Positions 35,042 to 44,355 of a stretch of 64,000 nucleotides of DNA are shown in pieces. The stretch is taken from contig NZ_SIHO01000001.1 in assembly GCF_004681125.1 (NCBI RefSeq), positions 569,149 through 633,148 of the forward strand, written 5' to 3'. This DNA comes from Glacieibacterium arshaanense (lineage in GTDB: Bacteria; Pseudomonadota; Alphaproteobacteria; Sphingomonadales; Sphingomonadaceae). The position numbers and the translations under genes were made by a program. The notes below the pieces were generated by a model, which worked only from the letters and a program-made list of their open reading frames with translations, was not told the DNA's origin and did not search any database. The number at the start of each line of letters is the position of its first letter. Position 1 is the stretch's first letter.

Positions 35042-36739
35042 GTGGCGGATGGCGTCTATAGCGAAGTCGATGTGGTGGTTGTCGGTGCCGGCTTCGCCGG
35101 CATGTACATGCTGCACCGGCTGCGCGGGATGGGGATGACCGCCAAGGTGTTCGAAGCCGGCAGCGGCGTCGGCGGCACCTGGTTCTGGAACCGCTATCCG
35201 GGCGCGCGCGTCGATATCCAGAGCCTCGAGTACAGCTTCAGCTTTGATGAACAGCTTGAACGCGAATGGCGCTGGAGCGAGCGCTATGCGCCGCAGGCCG
35301 AACTGCTCGACTATGCCAACCATGTCGCCGACCGCTACGACCTGCGCCGTGACATCCAGCTCGACACCCGCGTCAACGCCGCGCATTTCGATGAAACCGC
35401 CAACCGCTGGACGGTGACCACCGACCGCGGCGATACCGTCAGCGCGCGCCATGTCGTGATGGCGACGGGCTGCCTGTCGGTGCCGACCGATGTCGATTTC
35501 GCGGGCATCGACAGCTTCAAGGGCACCGTTTACCGCACGTCGCGCTGGCCGCACGAAGGCGTCGATTTCACCGGGCAGCGCGTCGGCATCATCGGCACCG
35601 GATCATCGGCGATCCAGTCGATTCCGATCATCGCCGAACAGGCCAAGCAACTGACGGTGTTCCAGCGCACGCCCAACTACAGCGTGCCGGCGCACAACCA
35701 GCCGCTGGCGCCCGAACTCGTCGCCGAATGGGACGCCAATCGCACGCGCTACCGCGCCGAACGGCGCTACACCGCGGGCGGCTTCTGGAATACGCCGCGC
35801 GACCAGTTGACGATGGATGCCGGTCCCGATGACCATCGCGCCGAATATGAAAAGCGCTGGCAGGTCGGCGGTTTCGACATCCTCGGGGCGTTTGCCGATC
35901 AGGGCGTTGACCCGAATGCCAACAAGGTCGCGGCCGAATTCGCCGCCGCGAAGATCCGCGAACTGGTCAAGGACCCCAAGGTCGCCGACTTGCTGACGCC
36001 GAAGGACTATCCGTTCGGTACCAAGCGGCTGTGCGTCGATACCAACTATTACGCGACCTATAACCGCGACAATGTCAGCCTGGTCGACATCAAGGCGACG
36101 CCGATCGAGACCATCACGCCGACCGGCATCCGTACCAGCGGCGGCGATTATGAATTCGACAGCATCATCCTGGCGACGGGCTTCGACGCGATGACCGGCG
36201 CGCTGGCGCGCATCGACATTCGCGGTCGTGGCGGCGAGACGCTCAAGAGCCATTGGGCCGAAGGGCCGCGCAACTATCTCGGGCTGATGGTGGCGGGCTT
36301 CCCCAACCTCTACACGATCACCGGCCCGGGCAGCCCGTCGGTGTTGACCAACATGATCATGTCGATCGAACAGCATGTCGATTTCATCGCCGACACGCTC
36401 GCCGCGATGGCCGGCCGCCAGCAGGTGACCATCGAACCGACCGCGCAGGCGGAGGCCGAATGGACCACGCACGTCAACGAACTCGCGGCGATGACGCTCT
36501 ATCCGCAGGCCAACAGCTGGTACATGGGCGCCAACGTGCCGGGCAAGCCGCGCGTGTTCCTGCCGTATGTCGGCGGGCTAGGCGTGTATCGCCTGCTCTG
36601 CGACAAGATCGCCGCCGACGGCTACACCGGCTTCGCGCTGGGCAATCTGCCGACGGCGCACTGGGAACGCCCGACGCTGGAAGCGTTTGCGGAACTGGGC
36701 GAGGCGGTAAAGGCTTTCCAGCCGGCGCGGGCGGCGTAG
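35042..36739 (+). CDS. Flavin-containing (Baeyer-Villiger type) monooxygenase with altered fingerprint
   Basis: 565 residues. FAD-binding 'VGAGFAGMYMLHRL', 'GGTWFWNRYPGARVD', NADPH-binding 'IGTGSSAIQSIP' and overall length fit the cyclohexanone/steroid monooxygenase group. The BVMO fingerprint reads 'FKGTVYRTSRWP', with Arg165 where histidine is normal; the other monooxygenase in the window (24795) keeps the histidine. GTG at 35042 is chosen because GGGGAG ends 7 bases before it; for the ATG at 35036 the same site would be only one base away. It is not clearly in an operon: the downstream SDR is convergent, 7 bp away. Confidence 0.88.
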   Translation: MADGVYSEVDVVVVGAGFAGMYMLHRLRGMGMTAKVFEAGSGVGGTWFWNRYPGARVDIQSLEYSFSFDEQLEREWRWSERYAPQAELLDYANHVADRYDLRRDIQLDTRVNAAHFDETANRWTVTTDRGDTVSARHVVMATGCLSVPTDVDFAGIDSFKGTVYRTSRWPHEGVDFTGQRVGIIGTGSSAIQSIPIIAEQAKQLTVFQRTPNYSVPAHNQPLAPELVAEWDANRTRYRAERRYTAGGFWNTPRDQLTMDAGPDDHRAEYEKRWQVGGFDILGAFADQGVDPNANKVAAEFAAAKIRELVKDPKVADLLTPKDYPFGTKRLCVDTNYYATYNRDNVSLVDIKATPIETITPTGIRTSGGDYEFDSIILATGFDAMTGALARIDIRGRGGETLKSHWAEGPRNYLGLMVAGFPNLYTITGPGSPSVLTNMIMSIEQHVDFIADTLAAMAGRQQVTIEPTAQAEAEWTTHVNELAAMTLYPQANSWYMGANVPGKPRVFLPYVGGLGVYRLLCDKIAADGYTGFALGNLPTAHWERPTLEAFAELGEAVKAFQPARAA

Positions 36740-36746
36740 CGCCGCG

Positions 36747-37535
36747 TCAGGCCATCCGCCCCGGCACCACGGGATGCGATGACGACAGCCCGCCGTCGAC
36801 GGCAATCGACTGGCCGTTGACATAGCTTGCGGCATCGGACGCGAGGAACACCGCGACTTCGGCGATTTCTTCGGGCGCGGCAGCGCGCTTGAGCGGGTTG
36901 AGCTGACCGAGCTTGCCCTCGGTGCCGCGCGAGCGCGCGAAGTCGAAAGTGTATTTGGTCATGCCGGTTTCGGTAAGGCCCGGGCAGACGGCGTTGACGC
37001 GGATGCCAGTGCCCGAAAGCTGCTGTGCGGCGGTGGCCACCATGTTGATGACGCCGGCTTTCGAGGCGCTGTACGGCATGCCGCCGGCGCCCGAGCGGAT
37101 ACCCGCGACCGAGGCGGTGCAGACGATGGCGCCGCGCCCCTGCGCGACCATGACGCGGGCGGCGGCCTGCAAGGTCAGGAAGGCGCCGACGAGATTGACG
37201 CGCAACACCGTGTTCCATTCCTCCACCGTCAGATCGAGGAAGGGGACAAGCCCGCCCGAAACGCCAGCGTTGACGAAGGCGGCGTCGAGGCTGCCGTATT
37301 CGCTGACCGCGCGGGCGACGGCGGCATCGACATCGGCCTTTTCACCGACGTCGGCGGTCAGCCCGACCGACTTGCCACCGGCGGCGACAATCGCCGCAAC
37401 GGTTTCATGGACGCTGTCGGCCCGGTCGACGGCGACGACATTGGCGCCACGCGCCGCAAACAGCTTGGCGGCAGCGCGCCCAATCCCGCTGCCAGCACCG
37501 GTCACAAGTGCAGTACGTCCACTGAAATCAGTCAT
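36747..37535 (-). CDS. SDR family NAD(P)-dependent oxidoreductase
   Basis: 262 residues, classical short-chain dehydrogenase: 'GAGSGIGRAA' cofactor motif, an aspartate after the second strand ('AVDR') favouring NAD, 'NAGVSGG', and the catalytic 'YSASKAG' (YxxxK). It interconverts an alcohol and a ketone or related pair. It follows the alpha/beta hydrolase on the same strand, with a REP-like element in the 56 bp between them. The closing 'ASYVNGQSIAVDGGLSS' is typical. Substrate unknown. Confidence 0.93.
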   Translation of the reverse strand: MTDFSGRTALVTGAGSGIGRAAAKLFAARGANVVAVDRADSVHETVAAIVAAGGKSVGLTADVGEKADVDAAVARAVSEYGSLDAAFVNAGVSGGLVPFLDLTVEEWNTVLRVNLVGAFLTLQAAARVMVAQGRGAIVCTASVAGIRSGAGGMPYSASKAGVINMVATAAQQLSGTGIRVNAVCPGLTETGMTKYTFDFARSRGTEGKLGQLNPLKRAAAPEEIAEVAVFLASDAASYVNGQSIAVDGGLSSSHPVVPGRMA

Positions 37536-37551
37536 GGTTCTTCCTTCAATT

Positions 37552-37589
37552 GGGTGCAGGCGTCACGCCTGCCCGCCGGAGGCTCTTTC
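37552..37589 (+). repeat. REP-like palindromic element, copy 4
   Basis: GGGTGCAGG, hairpin GCAGGCGT/ACGCCTGC, then CCGCCGGAGGCTCTTTC. It lies between the alpha/beta hydrolase stop and the SDR start. Confidence 0.85.
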
Positions 37590-37591
37590 GT

Positions 37592-38467
37592 TCAAAGAAA
37601 TTCGCGCATTTCAGCAACGAACTTTTCGGTCTGGTCATGATGGACCCAGTGGCCTGCCTGTTCATAGCGCGTCACGGTAGCGTTGTTGAAATAACCCAGC
37701 CTGCCGTCCTCGGCGGGGTTCGAGGCCCAGCTTTCGGCGCCATAGACCAGCCGCGTCGGGCAGGTGATGCGGCCCCACAGCGTCTGCAGATCGTCGAGCG
37801 ACATGTCGACGGGCGAGAACGAGCGGACGTAGTTGTCGAACTTCCAGCTGTAGCTGCCGTCTTCGTTCTGCAGGATGCCGTGACGGGTCAGATGTTCGGC
37901 CTGGGCCTGCGATAGATGGCTGTTTTCGGCCTGCATGCGGCCGAGCGCTTCCTCGATCGAGGCGTAGCGCTTGGGCATGCGGCTGCTCAGCTTGCGTTGT
38001 TCATCGACCCATTCACGGAAGCGGTCGGCGAAGTCTATCTTCTGGCGCGCCGCGACCATCTTGGGCGAGGGCCCAAGGCCTTCGATGGCGACGATCTTGG
38101 CGACGTTTTCGGGATACAGCCCGGTATAGCGCAGCGCGATCGAGCCGCCGAGCGAGTGCGCGATGATGTGAACCGGCCCGCGCGCCTGCTGGTGGATGAG
38201 CTGCGCGAAGTCATAGGTGAACGCCGACATCGTATAGTTGCCGTCGGGTGACCAGGCGCTGTCGCCGTGGCCGCGCAGGTCGGGGGCGATGATGTGCCAG
38301 TCGTTCGCCAGCTCGCCCGCCACCCAGTCCCAGTTGCGGCAATGGTCGCGGCCGCCGTGGAGCAGGATCAGCGTCGGCGCGTCGGGGTTGCCCCAATCGA
38401 CAAAGTGCAGCCGCAGCCGCTGCGAAAAGAACACGTTCGACGATGGTTTGGGCGGGGTGCGGATCAT
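37592..38467 (-). CDS. Alpha/beta hydrolase
   Basis: 291 residues. The oxyanion segment 'LILLHGGRDH', the nucleophile elbow 'AHSLGGSIAL' with its serine, an aspartate region near 'RLVYGAES' and the catalytic histidine in 'QAGHWVHHDQTEKF' are visible. The ATG at 38467 gives the normal N-terminus; the open frame continues 80 codons upstream into the GST gene. The gene begins 5 bp after the GST stop, so they form an operon that may continue into the SDR gene. It could be an esterase, a C-C hydrolase or an epoxide hydrolase. Confidence 0.9.
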   Translation of the reverse strand: MIRTPPKPSSNVFFSQRLRLHFVDWGNPDAPTLILLHGGRDHCRNWDWVAGELANDWHIIAPDLRGHGDSAWSPDGNYTMSAFTYDFAQLIHQQARGPVHIIAHSLGGSIALRYTGLYPENVAKIVAIEGLGPSPKMVAARQKIDFADRFREWVDEQRKLSSRMPKRYASIEEALGRMQAENSHLSQAQAEHLTRHGILQNEDGSYSWKFDNYVRSFSPVDMSLDDLQTLWGRITCPTRLVYGAESWASNPAEDGRLGYFNNATVTRYEQAGHWVHHDQTEKFVAEMREFL

Positions 38468-38472
38468 CGGCG

Positions 38473-39270
38473 TTACTTCAATTCGTGGCTGAAGCGGATG
38501 TTGCCTGCCGCCATCCCGGCCTGCAAGACCTCGAGACCGCCCGACCGCAGCATCCATTCGAGCCGGTGGTCGCGGTATTCGCGCTTGAACGCGCCGCTGG
38601 CGAGCGCGGCCTTGAGCAGGCCACTGTCGGTGACGGCCGACGCGGCCGCCTGCGCTTCGGCGGCGGACTGACTGACGCTTGGCCGGGCGAGGCAGCGCTT
38701 GACCCATTTGCCGAGTGCCGAGTCAGGGGCGGGGCCGCAGCCATAGCCGGTGGCGCCGAGCACGAACGGAATGACGGCGATATCGCCCCAGCCGAATGCA
38801 GCACCGTTGAACCAGTCGGCATCGCCCAGCTGCGTTGTCAGCCAAGCGTGCAGGCCGTCGAGTTGGCCGCGGGCGCGGGCGAGCAGCGCCTCGCCGGCGG
38901 CACCCGGCGCGCGGTCGAAGACGCGGACTTCCATCATGCCCCAGGTGATCGCCTCATACTGTGTGTCCATGATCTCCTCGATCATGCGGACGCGGGCGCG
39001 CTGCGCCGGTGTTGCGGGCAGCAGCGCCGGTGTCGGCCAGCTTTCCTCGATATAGTCCTGGATGATCGTCGAATCGAAGACGCTGGTGTCGCCGTCGATC
39101 AGCGCCGGCACCTCGCCGCGCGGGTTGGCGGCGGCGAATTGCCCGGCGACATGGCCGGTGCCCATCGCCTCGGGCGTCACTACCTCGAACGCCACGCCCT
39201 TTTCGCGCAGCGCGATCTTGTTTTTCTGGCTGTAGGGCGACAGCGGATGTTCGAACAGCGTGACGGTCAT
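38473..39270 (-). CDS. Glutathione S-transferase family protein
   Basis: 265 residues: 'VTLFEHPLSPYSQKNKIALREKGV' gives the thioredoxin-like N-domain with a serine or tyrosine at the active site, and 'RGEVPALIDGDTSVFDSTIIQDYIE' the glutathione-binding part. The C-domain has 'FGWGDIAVIPFVL'; about 30 extra residues follow. It leads the GST-hydrolase operon. The start at 39270 is the obvious N-terminal methionine; the frame upstream runs into the divergent enoyl-CoA hydratase. Substrate unknown. Confidence 0.88.
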   Translation of the reverse strand: MTVTLFEHPLSPYSQKNKIALREKGVAFEVVTPEAMGTGHVAGQFAAANPRGEVPALIDGDTSVFDSTIIQDYIEESWPTPALLPATPAQRARVRMIEEIMDTQYEAITWGMMEVRVFDRAPGAAGEALLARARGQLDGLHAWLTTQLGDADWFNGAAFGWGDIAVIPFVLGATGYGCGPAPDSALGKWVKRCLARPSVSQSAAEAQAAASAVTDSGLLKAALASGAFKREYRDHRLEWMLRSGGLEVLQAGMAAGNIRFSHELK

Positions 39271-39398
39271 GGCGTATCTCCCCTTGTGGCGGACGGGGTT
39301 AGCACCGTGCCTCAAAGGCTGGCAAGCGCTACGGCTATTGCGGGTTGCGACACGCCGCCACTGTGCCAAGATGGCGCCAACATCTTTGGGGAGCCGCC

Positions 39399-40199
39399 AT
39401 GACCGAGACCGAATCCGGGCATTTCCGCCTGAGCCGTGATGGCGCGATTGCGACAATCACGCTGGCGCGCGGCGAAAAGCGCAACGCGCTGACCGGCGCC
39501 TCGCTGCGCCAGTTGCAGCGGCTGGCGGAGGACTTCCGCGAAGACGACGCGACGCGCGTCGTCATCATCCGCGCCGACGGCCCCGACTTCAGTGCCGGCG
39601 CCGACCTCGGCACCGTCGGCGGCGGGCGAAAGCCACCGCGCACCGAAGTCATGCGACGCGGCGCCACCCAAGGCGCGCTGCTGATCCGCGCGTTGCGTGA
39701 AATCCACCAGCCGACGATCGCGGTGTTGCACGGTATCGCCACCGGCGGCGCGACGTGCATTGCGACGGCCTGCGATTTCCGCATCTCCGCCGACAACGCC
39801 CGCATCGGCTACGGCGAGGTCAAGCTCGGCATCAACCTGATGTGGAACGCCATCGGCCCCTGCGTCGAACTCGTCGGCCCGGCGCGCGCCAAGACGCTGA
39901 TCATGTCGGGTGCGCTGCACGATGCCGCAACGCTCGAACGCTGGGGCTTCCTCGACCGCGTCGTGCCGCTCGGCGAACAGGACGCCGCCGCGCTGGCGAT
40001 GGCGCAGCAATACGCCGCGCTGCCGCCGGTCGCGGTGCAGATGATCAAGCGCTCGGTCAACGCCGTCGCCGGCGCGCTGAACGCCGCAGTCCTCCACGCC
40101 GACGCCGACCAATGGCTGCTCGCCGCGCGCACCAGCGATTTCCGCGAGGCGATGACAGCGTTCCGCGAAAAGCGGCCGGGGGTGTTCACGGGGGACTAA
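39399..40199 (+). CDS. Enoyl-CoA hydratase/isomerase family protein
   Basis: 266 residues of the crotonase superfamily: 'IATITLARGEKRNALTGAS', the first oxyanion-hole strand 'FSAGADLG', the second 'GIATGGATCIATACDFRIS', and 'IGYGEVKLGINL'. The usual catalytic glutamates are not both evident, so hydratase, isomerase or hydrolase activity cannot be told apart. GGGGAG precedes the ATG at 39399. It is monocistronic, followed by a REP-like element. It fits with the acyl-CoA dehydrogenase operon in beta-oxidation-type degradation. Confidence 0.88.
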   Translation: MTETESGHFRLSRDGAIATITLARGEKRNALTGASLRQLQRLAEDFREDDATRVVIIRADGPDFSAGADLGTVGGGRKPPRTEVMRRGATQGALLIRALREIHQPTIAVLHGIATGGATCIATACDFRISADNARIGYGEVKLGINLMWNAIGPCVELVGPARAKTLIMSGALHDAATLERWGFLDRVVPLGEQDAAALAMAQQYAALPPVAVQMIKRSVNAVAGALNAAVLHADADQWLLAARTSDFREAMTAFREKRPGVFTGD

Positions 40200-40206
40200 G
40201 GCGTAA

Positions 40207-40245
40207 GAAAGGGCCTCCGGCGGGCAGGGCTGAGCCCTGCACCCG
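40207..40245 (-). repeat. REP-like palindromic element, copy 5
   Basis: Minus orientation; hairpin GCAGGGCT/AGCCCTGC as in copy 1. It starts 7 bp after the enoyl-CoA hydratase stop and lies upstream of the galactoside operon. Confidence 0.85.
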
Positions 40246-40309
40246 AATGATTGCTTTGGGCCTCGCAACATCGGGCGCGCTCGGCTAGCAATGGGGCGGG
40301 GAGAGTGGC

Positions 40310-42415
40310 TTGGACGGGTTCTGGCTGACGGGCAGTGATGACGCGCTGGGCTTGCTGACGCCGGCGCGCGGCGTTGCGCGGCTGGGCTATTGGGGCCCCA
40401 GCGGGTTCGACCAAAGCCTCGACGAATTGGCGGCACTGGTGGCCGCACTCGTGCCGCACGGCATCCTCGATGACGGCGAGGCGATGTGCTGGTTTCCCGA
40501 AGCCGGGCAGGGCTTCACCGGCCATCCGGCACTGCTCGGCCACCGCGACGGCATCGAACTGGTCACCCAGTTGGAACTGGTGCGCCGCGACGGTGGCACG
40601 CTGACCTATGCCGACGCCCGCGCTGAAATCGAAGTCGAGCTGGCACTTACGATTGACGCCGCAACCAACGTCGTCACCAGCCGCACCACCGTTCGCAACC
40701 TGTCGGCCACGCCGTTGACACTTGACTGGTGCGCCGCCGGCGCGGTCGAAGTGCCGCACGCCGAACTGCTGCTGTTCGATGGCCGCTGGGTGCGCGAATT
40801 CACCCCCGTCCGGCAAACCTTGGTTACCGGCATCATTGCCAAGGAAAACCGCACCGGTCGCACCTCGCACCATGCCCCACCGTTCATGCTGGTGGGCGAA
40901 GCGGGCTTTGGCGAGGCGCATGGCGAAGTGTTCGCGCTGCACCTGGCGTGGAGCGGCAACCACCGGATGTTCGCCGAACGGCTGCGCGACGGCCGCATCC
41001 AGTTGCAGGCGGGCGAGCTGCTGGCGCCCGGCGAAATCATCCTCGCGCGGGGCGAAAGCTACACCAGCCCGGCGCTTTACATCGCGCGGTCGGATGTAGG
41101 CCTGAACGGCATTTCGGCGCGGCTGCATCCGTTCGTGCGCGACATCATCCTCGGCGGCCGGCTGCGCGGCAAGCCGCGCAAGGTGCATATCAATAGCTGG
41201 GAGGCGGTGTATTTCGCGCACGACCATGCCGGGCTGTGCGCGCTGGCCGATGCAGCGGCCCAGGTCGGCGCCGAACGCTTCGTCCTTGATGACGGCTGGT
41301 TCAAGGGGCGCGGCGATGACAGGGCAGGTTTGGGCGATTGGGTGCCCGATGCCGTCAAATATCCGCGCGGGCTCAAGCCGCTGATCGACCATGTCCACGG
41401 CCTCGGCATGGATTTCGGGCTGTGGGTCGAACCCGAAATGGCCAATGCCGATTCCGATTTGTTGCGCGCGCATCCTGATTGGGTGCTTGGCGCGCCGGGT
41501 CGGACGCAACTGCTGGGGCGCGGCCAATATGCGCTCGACCTGACGCGATCCGAGGTCACCGACCACCTGTTCGGCGTGCTCGACGGCCTTCTCCGCGACA
41601 ACGCCATCGCCTATCTCAAATGGGACATGAACCGCGACCTCGTCCACGCGGTCAGCGGCGGGCGCGGCGCGGTGCATCGCCAGACGTTGGCGCTCTATAC
41701 GCTGATCGACCGGTTGTGCGCGGCGCACCCGCACGTCGAAATCGAGGCCTGCGCGTCGGGCGGGGCGCGCGCCGATTATGAAATCCTGAAGCGCACCGAC
41801 CGCATCTGGACGTCGGATTGCAATGACCCCATCGAGCGCCAGGCGATCCAGCGGGCGTTTTCGATTTTCTTCCCGCCCGAAGTCATGGGCGCGCATTTCG
41901 GCCCCGCCGATTGCCACACCACCGCCCGTCGCAGCAGCGCCGCGATGCGCGCCTGGACGGCGTTTGCCGGACATATGGGCATCGAGGCCGACCTGCGCCG
42001 TTGCAGCGAGACCGAACTGGCGACGCTCGCCGGCACTATCGCGCACTATAAGGCATGGCGCGACGTGCTGCACGGCGGCGCGACACTGCGGCTTGAAACC
42101 GCCGACCCCGGCTGCATCGCGGTGGCGTTTGGCGGACCACGCGACTGGATCGTCAGCGTCGCACAGGTCGCCACCGCGCCGCACGCCGCGCCTCTTCCGC
42201 TGCGGCTGCCGATGTGTGCTGAGGAGACAAGCTATCGTGCCGAGTTGCTCAACCCGCGCGCCGGTCGCCAGCGCGCGATGCGCTCGACGACGCCGTTCAT
42301 TCGCGGCGACGCCATCGCGGTTGACGGTGCGTTGCTCGCCCGGCGCGGGCTGCATTTGCCTATCCTCCACGCCGGCGAAATCGCTGTCGTGCAACTCACC
42401 GAGGTGACGTCATGA
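40310..42415 (+). CDS. Alpha-galactosidase, GH36
   Basis: 701 residues of glycoside hydrolase family 36. The nucleophile is Asp439 in 'LKWDMNR' and the acid/base Asp503 in 'WTSDCND'; 'DDGWF', 'WVEPEMAN' and 'CASGGARADYEIL' are also typical. There is no signal peptide, so it acts in the cytoplasm on imported alpha-galactosides such as melibiose. The TTG start has GGGGAG nearby, and no in-frame ATG fits. It is the first gene of a six-gene operon; its stop overlaps the GH42 start by ATGA. Confidence 0.92.
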   Translation: MDGFWLTGSDDALGLLTPARGVARLGYWGPSGFDQSLDELAALVAALVPHGILDDGEAMCWFPEAGQGFTGHPALLGHRDGIELVTQLELVRRDGGTLTYADARAEIEVELALTIDAATNVVTSRTTVRNLSATPLTLDWCAAGAVEVPHAELLLFDGRWVREFTPVRQTLVTGIIAKENRTGRTSHHAPPFMLVGEAGFGEAHGEVFALHLAWSGNHRMFAERLRDGRIQLQAGELLAPGEIILARGESYTSPALYIARSDVGLNGISARLHPFVRDIILGGRLRGKPRKVHINSWEAVYFAHDHAGLCALADAAAQVGAERFVLDDGWFKGRGDDRAGLGDWVPDAVKYPRGLKPLIDHVHGLGMDFGLWVEPEMANADSDLLRAHPDWVLGAPGRTQLLGRGQYALDLTRSEVTDHLFGVLDGLLRDNAIAYLKWDMNRDLVHAVSGGRGAVHRQTLALYTLIDRLCAAHPHVEIEACASGGARADYEILKRTDRIWTSDCNDPIERQAIQRAFSIFFPPEVMGAHFGPADCHTTARRSSAAMRAWTAFAGHMGIEADLRRCSETELATLAGTIAHYKAWRDVLHGGATLRLETADPGCIAVAFGGPRDWIVSVAQVATAPHAAPLPLRLPMCAEETSYRAELLNPRAGRQRAMRSTTPFIRGDAIAVDGALLARRGLHLPILHAGEIAVVQLTEVTS

Positions 42416-44355
42416 AGCTGGGCGTTTGCTACTATCCCGAACACTGGCCCGAAGCCTGGTGGGACGAGGACGCGCGCGCCATGGTCGCGATGGGGCTATC
42501 GGTGGTGCGCATTGGCGAGTTCGCGTGGAGCCGCATCGAGCCCGAACCCGGCGCCTTCGACTGGGGCTGGCTCGACCGCGCGCTCGATACGCTGCACCGC
42601 CACGGGCTGCAGGTCGTGCTCGGCACGCCGACCGCGACGCCGCCGAAGTGGCTGGTCGATGCCGATCCGTCGATGTTGGCGGTCGACTACCACCGCCATG
42701 TGCGCGGCTTCGGCTCGCGTCGGCATTATTGCTTTTCGAGCGAAAGCTACCGCGACCAGTGCACGCGCATCGTGACGGCGCTCGCCGAGCGTTACGGCAA
42801 CCACCCGGCGGTGGTCGCATGGCAGACCGACAATGAATATGGCTGCCACGCGACGACGCTGAGCTATTCGGCGGGTGCCGTGCGGCGTTTCCGGCGCTGG
42901 CTGGCGGCGCGCTACGGCGACATCGCCGCACTCAATGCGGCATGGGGCAATGTCTTCTGGTCGCAGGAATACCGCAGCTTCGATGAAATCGACGCGCCCA
43001 ACCTGACGGTCACCGAAGCCAATCCGGCGCACCGGCTCGACTATCAGCGCTTTGCCTCCGACGAGGTCGCGAGCTTCAACCGGCTGCAGGTCGAGATATT
43101 GCGGGCCGCGTCGCCGGGCCGCGATATCATCCATAATTTCATGGGGTTCGTCACCGATTTCGACCATAACGACGTCGCCGCCGACCTCGATGTCGCGAGC
43201 TGGGACAGCTACCCGCTGGGCTTCACCGAGCAATTCTGGTTCGATGACGACTGCAAGGCGCGCTACCTGCGGCAGGGCCATCCCGACATCGCCGGCTTCC
43301 ACCATGACCTGTACCGCGGTGTCGGGCGCGGGCGCTGGTGGGTGATGGAACAGCAGCCGGGGCCGGTGAACTGGGCGCGGTCGAACCCGGCGCCGCTGCC
43401 CGGCATGGTGCGCGCCTGGAGCTGGGAGGCGTTCGCGCACGGTGCCGAGGTCGTCAGTTATTTCCGCTGGCGCCAGCTGCCGTTCGGGCAGGAGGCGATG
43501 CACGCTGGGCTGACCTTGCCCGACCGCAGCACCGATGTCGGCGGTGTCGAGGCGGCGCAGGTGGCGCGTGAGATCGCCCAGCTCGGTCCGCTGCCGGCAG
43601 CAAGCCGGGCCGAGGTGGCGCTGGTGTTCGGCTACCCCTCGGTGTGGATGAGCGAGATCCAGCCGCAGGGTCGCGACCTGTCGGCGCTGCGTGCAGCGTT
43701 TGAAATGTACACCGCGTTGCGCCGGCTCGGGCTCGATGTCGATATCGTTGCGCCCGGGGCGGATCTGGCGGGATATCGGTTGATCGCCGTGCCGATGCTG
43801 CTCGATGCCGATGCGGCGCTGGCGACGAAGCTGGCGGCGAGTGGCGCGCAGATTTTGATCGGCCCGCGGTCGGGCTCGAAGACGCGCGATTTCCAGATTC
43901 CCGCAGCGCTGGCGCCGGGGGCGTTGCAGGCGCTACTGCCGCTGGCGGTGACGCGCGTCGAAAGCCTGCGGCGCGGCGCCAGTGTCGGCGTCAGCATCGA
44001 CGGCGTCGCGCATGGCGTGACGCGCTGGCGCGAGTGGGTGCGCACCGACCTGACGCCGCGTGCGCGCTTTGCCGACGGTGGCGGTGCGTGGTTCAGCCAT
44101 GGCAAGGCGCATTATCTGGCGGGCTGGCCCGAGCCGGCGATGCTGCGCACGGTGCTGCGCGCCCTGACCGAGGCGGCGGGCATCGCCACCACCGACATGG
44201 CCGACGGCGTGCGCTGGCGCCGGCGCGGCGGGCTATGCCTGGCGATCAACTACGCCGCTGAACACCGCCCGGCGCATGCCCCGGCCGGCGCCAAGTTCGT
44301 GCTCGGCGGCCCCGACCTGCCGCCGGCGGGGATTGCCGCGTGGCGCCTCGCGTGA
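42412..44355 (+). CDS. Beta-galactosidase, GH42
   Basis: 647 residues, family 42: 'LGVCYYPEHWPEAWWDEDA' at the N-terminus, acid/base Glu142 in 'WQTDNEYGC', and nucleophile Glu313 in 'WVMEQQPGP'. The trimerisation domain and a C-terminal beta domain follow. No signal peptide, so it is cytoplasmic and cleaves beta-galactosides (for example galacto-oligosaccharides, or galactosides from plant galactan). It overlaps GH36 by ATGA and galK by GTGA, implying translational coupling. The four family cysteines of zinc-binding GH42 enzymes were not found. Confidence 0.92.
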   Translation: MKLGVCYYPEHWPEAWWDEDARAMVAMGLSVVRIGEFAWSRIEPEPGAFDWGWLDRALDTLHRHGLQVVLGTPTATPPKWLVDADPSMLAVDYHRHVRGFGSRRHYCFSSESYRDQCTRIVTALAERYGNHPAVVAWQTDNEYGCHATTLSYSAGAVRRFRRWLAARYGDIAALNAAWGNVFWSQEYRSFDEIDAPNLTVTEANPAHRLDYQRFASDEVASFNRLQVEILRAASPGRDIIHNFMGFVTDFDHNDVAADLDVASWDSYPLGFTEQFWFDDDCKARYLRQGHPDIAGFHHDLYRGVGRGRWWVMEQQPGPVNWARSNPAPLPGMVRAWSWEAFAHGAEVVSYFRWRQLPFGQEAMHAGLTLPDRSTDVGGVEAAQVAREIAQLGPLPAASRAEVALVFGYPSVWMSEIQPQGRDLSALRAAFEMYTALRRLGLDVDIVAPGADLAGYRLIAVPMLLDADAALATKLAASGAQILIGPRSGSKTRDFQIPAALAPGALQALLPLAVTRVESLRRGASVGVSIDGVAHGVTRWREWVRTDLTPRARFADGGGAWFSHGKAHYLAGWPEPAMLRTVLRALTEAAGIATTDMADGVRWRRRGGLCLAINYAAEHRPAHAPAGAKFVLGGPDLPPAGIAAWRLA

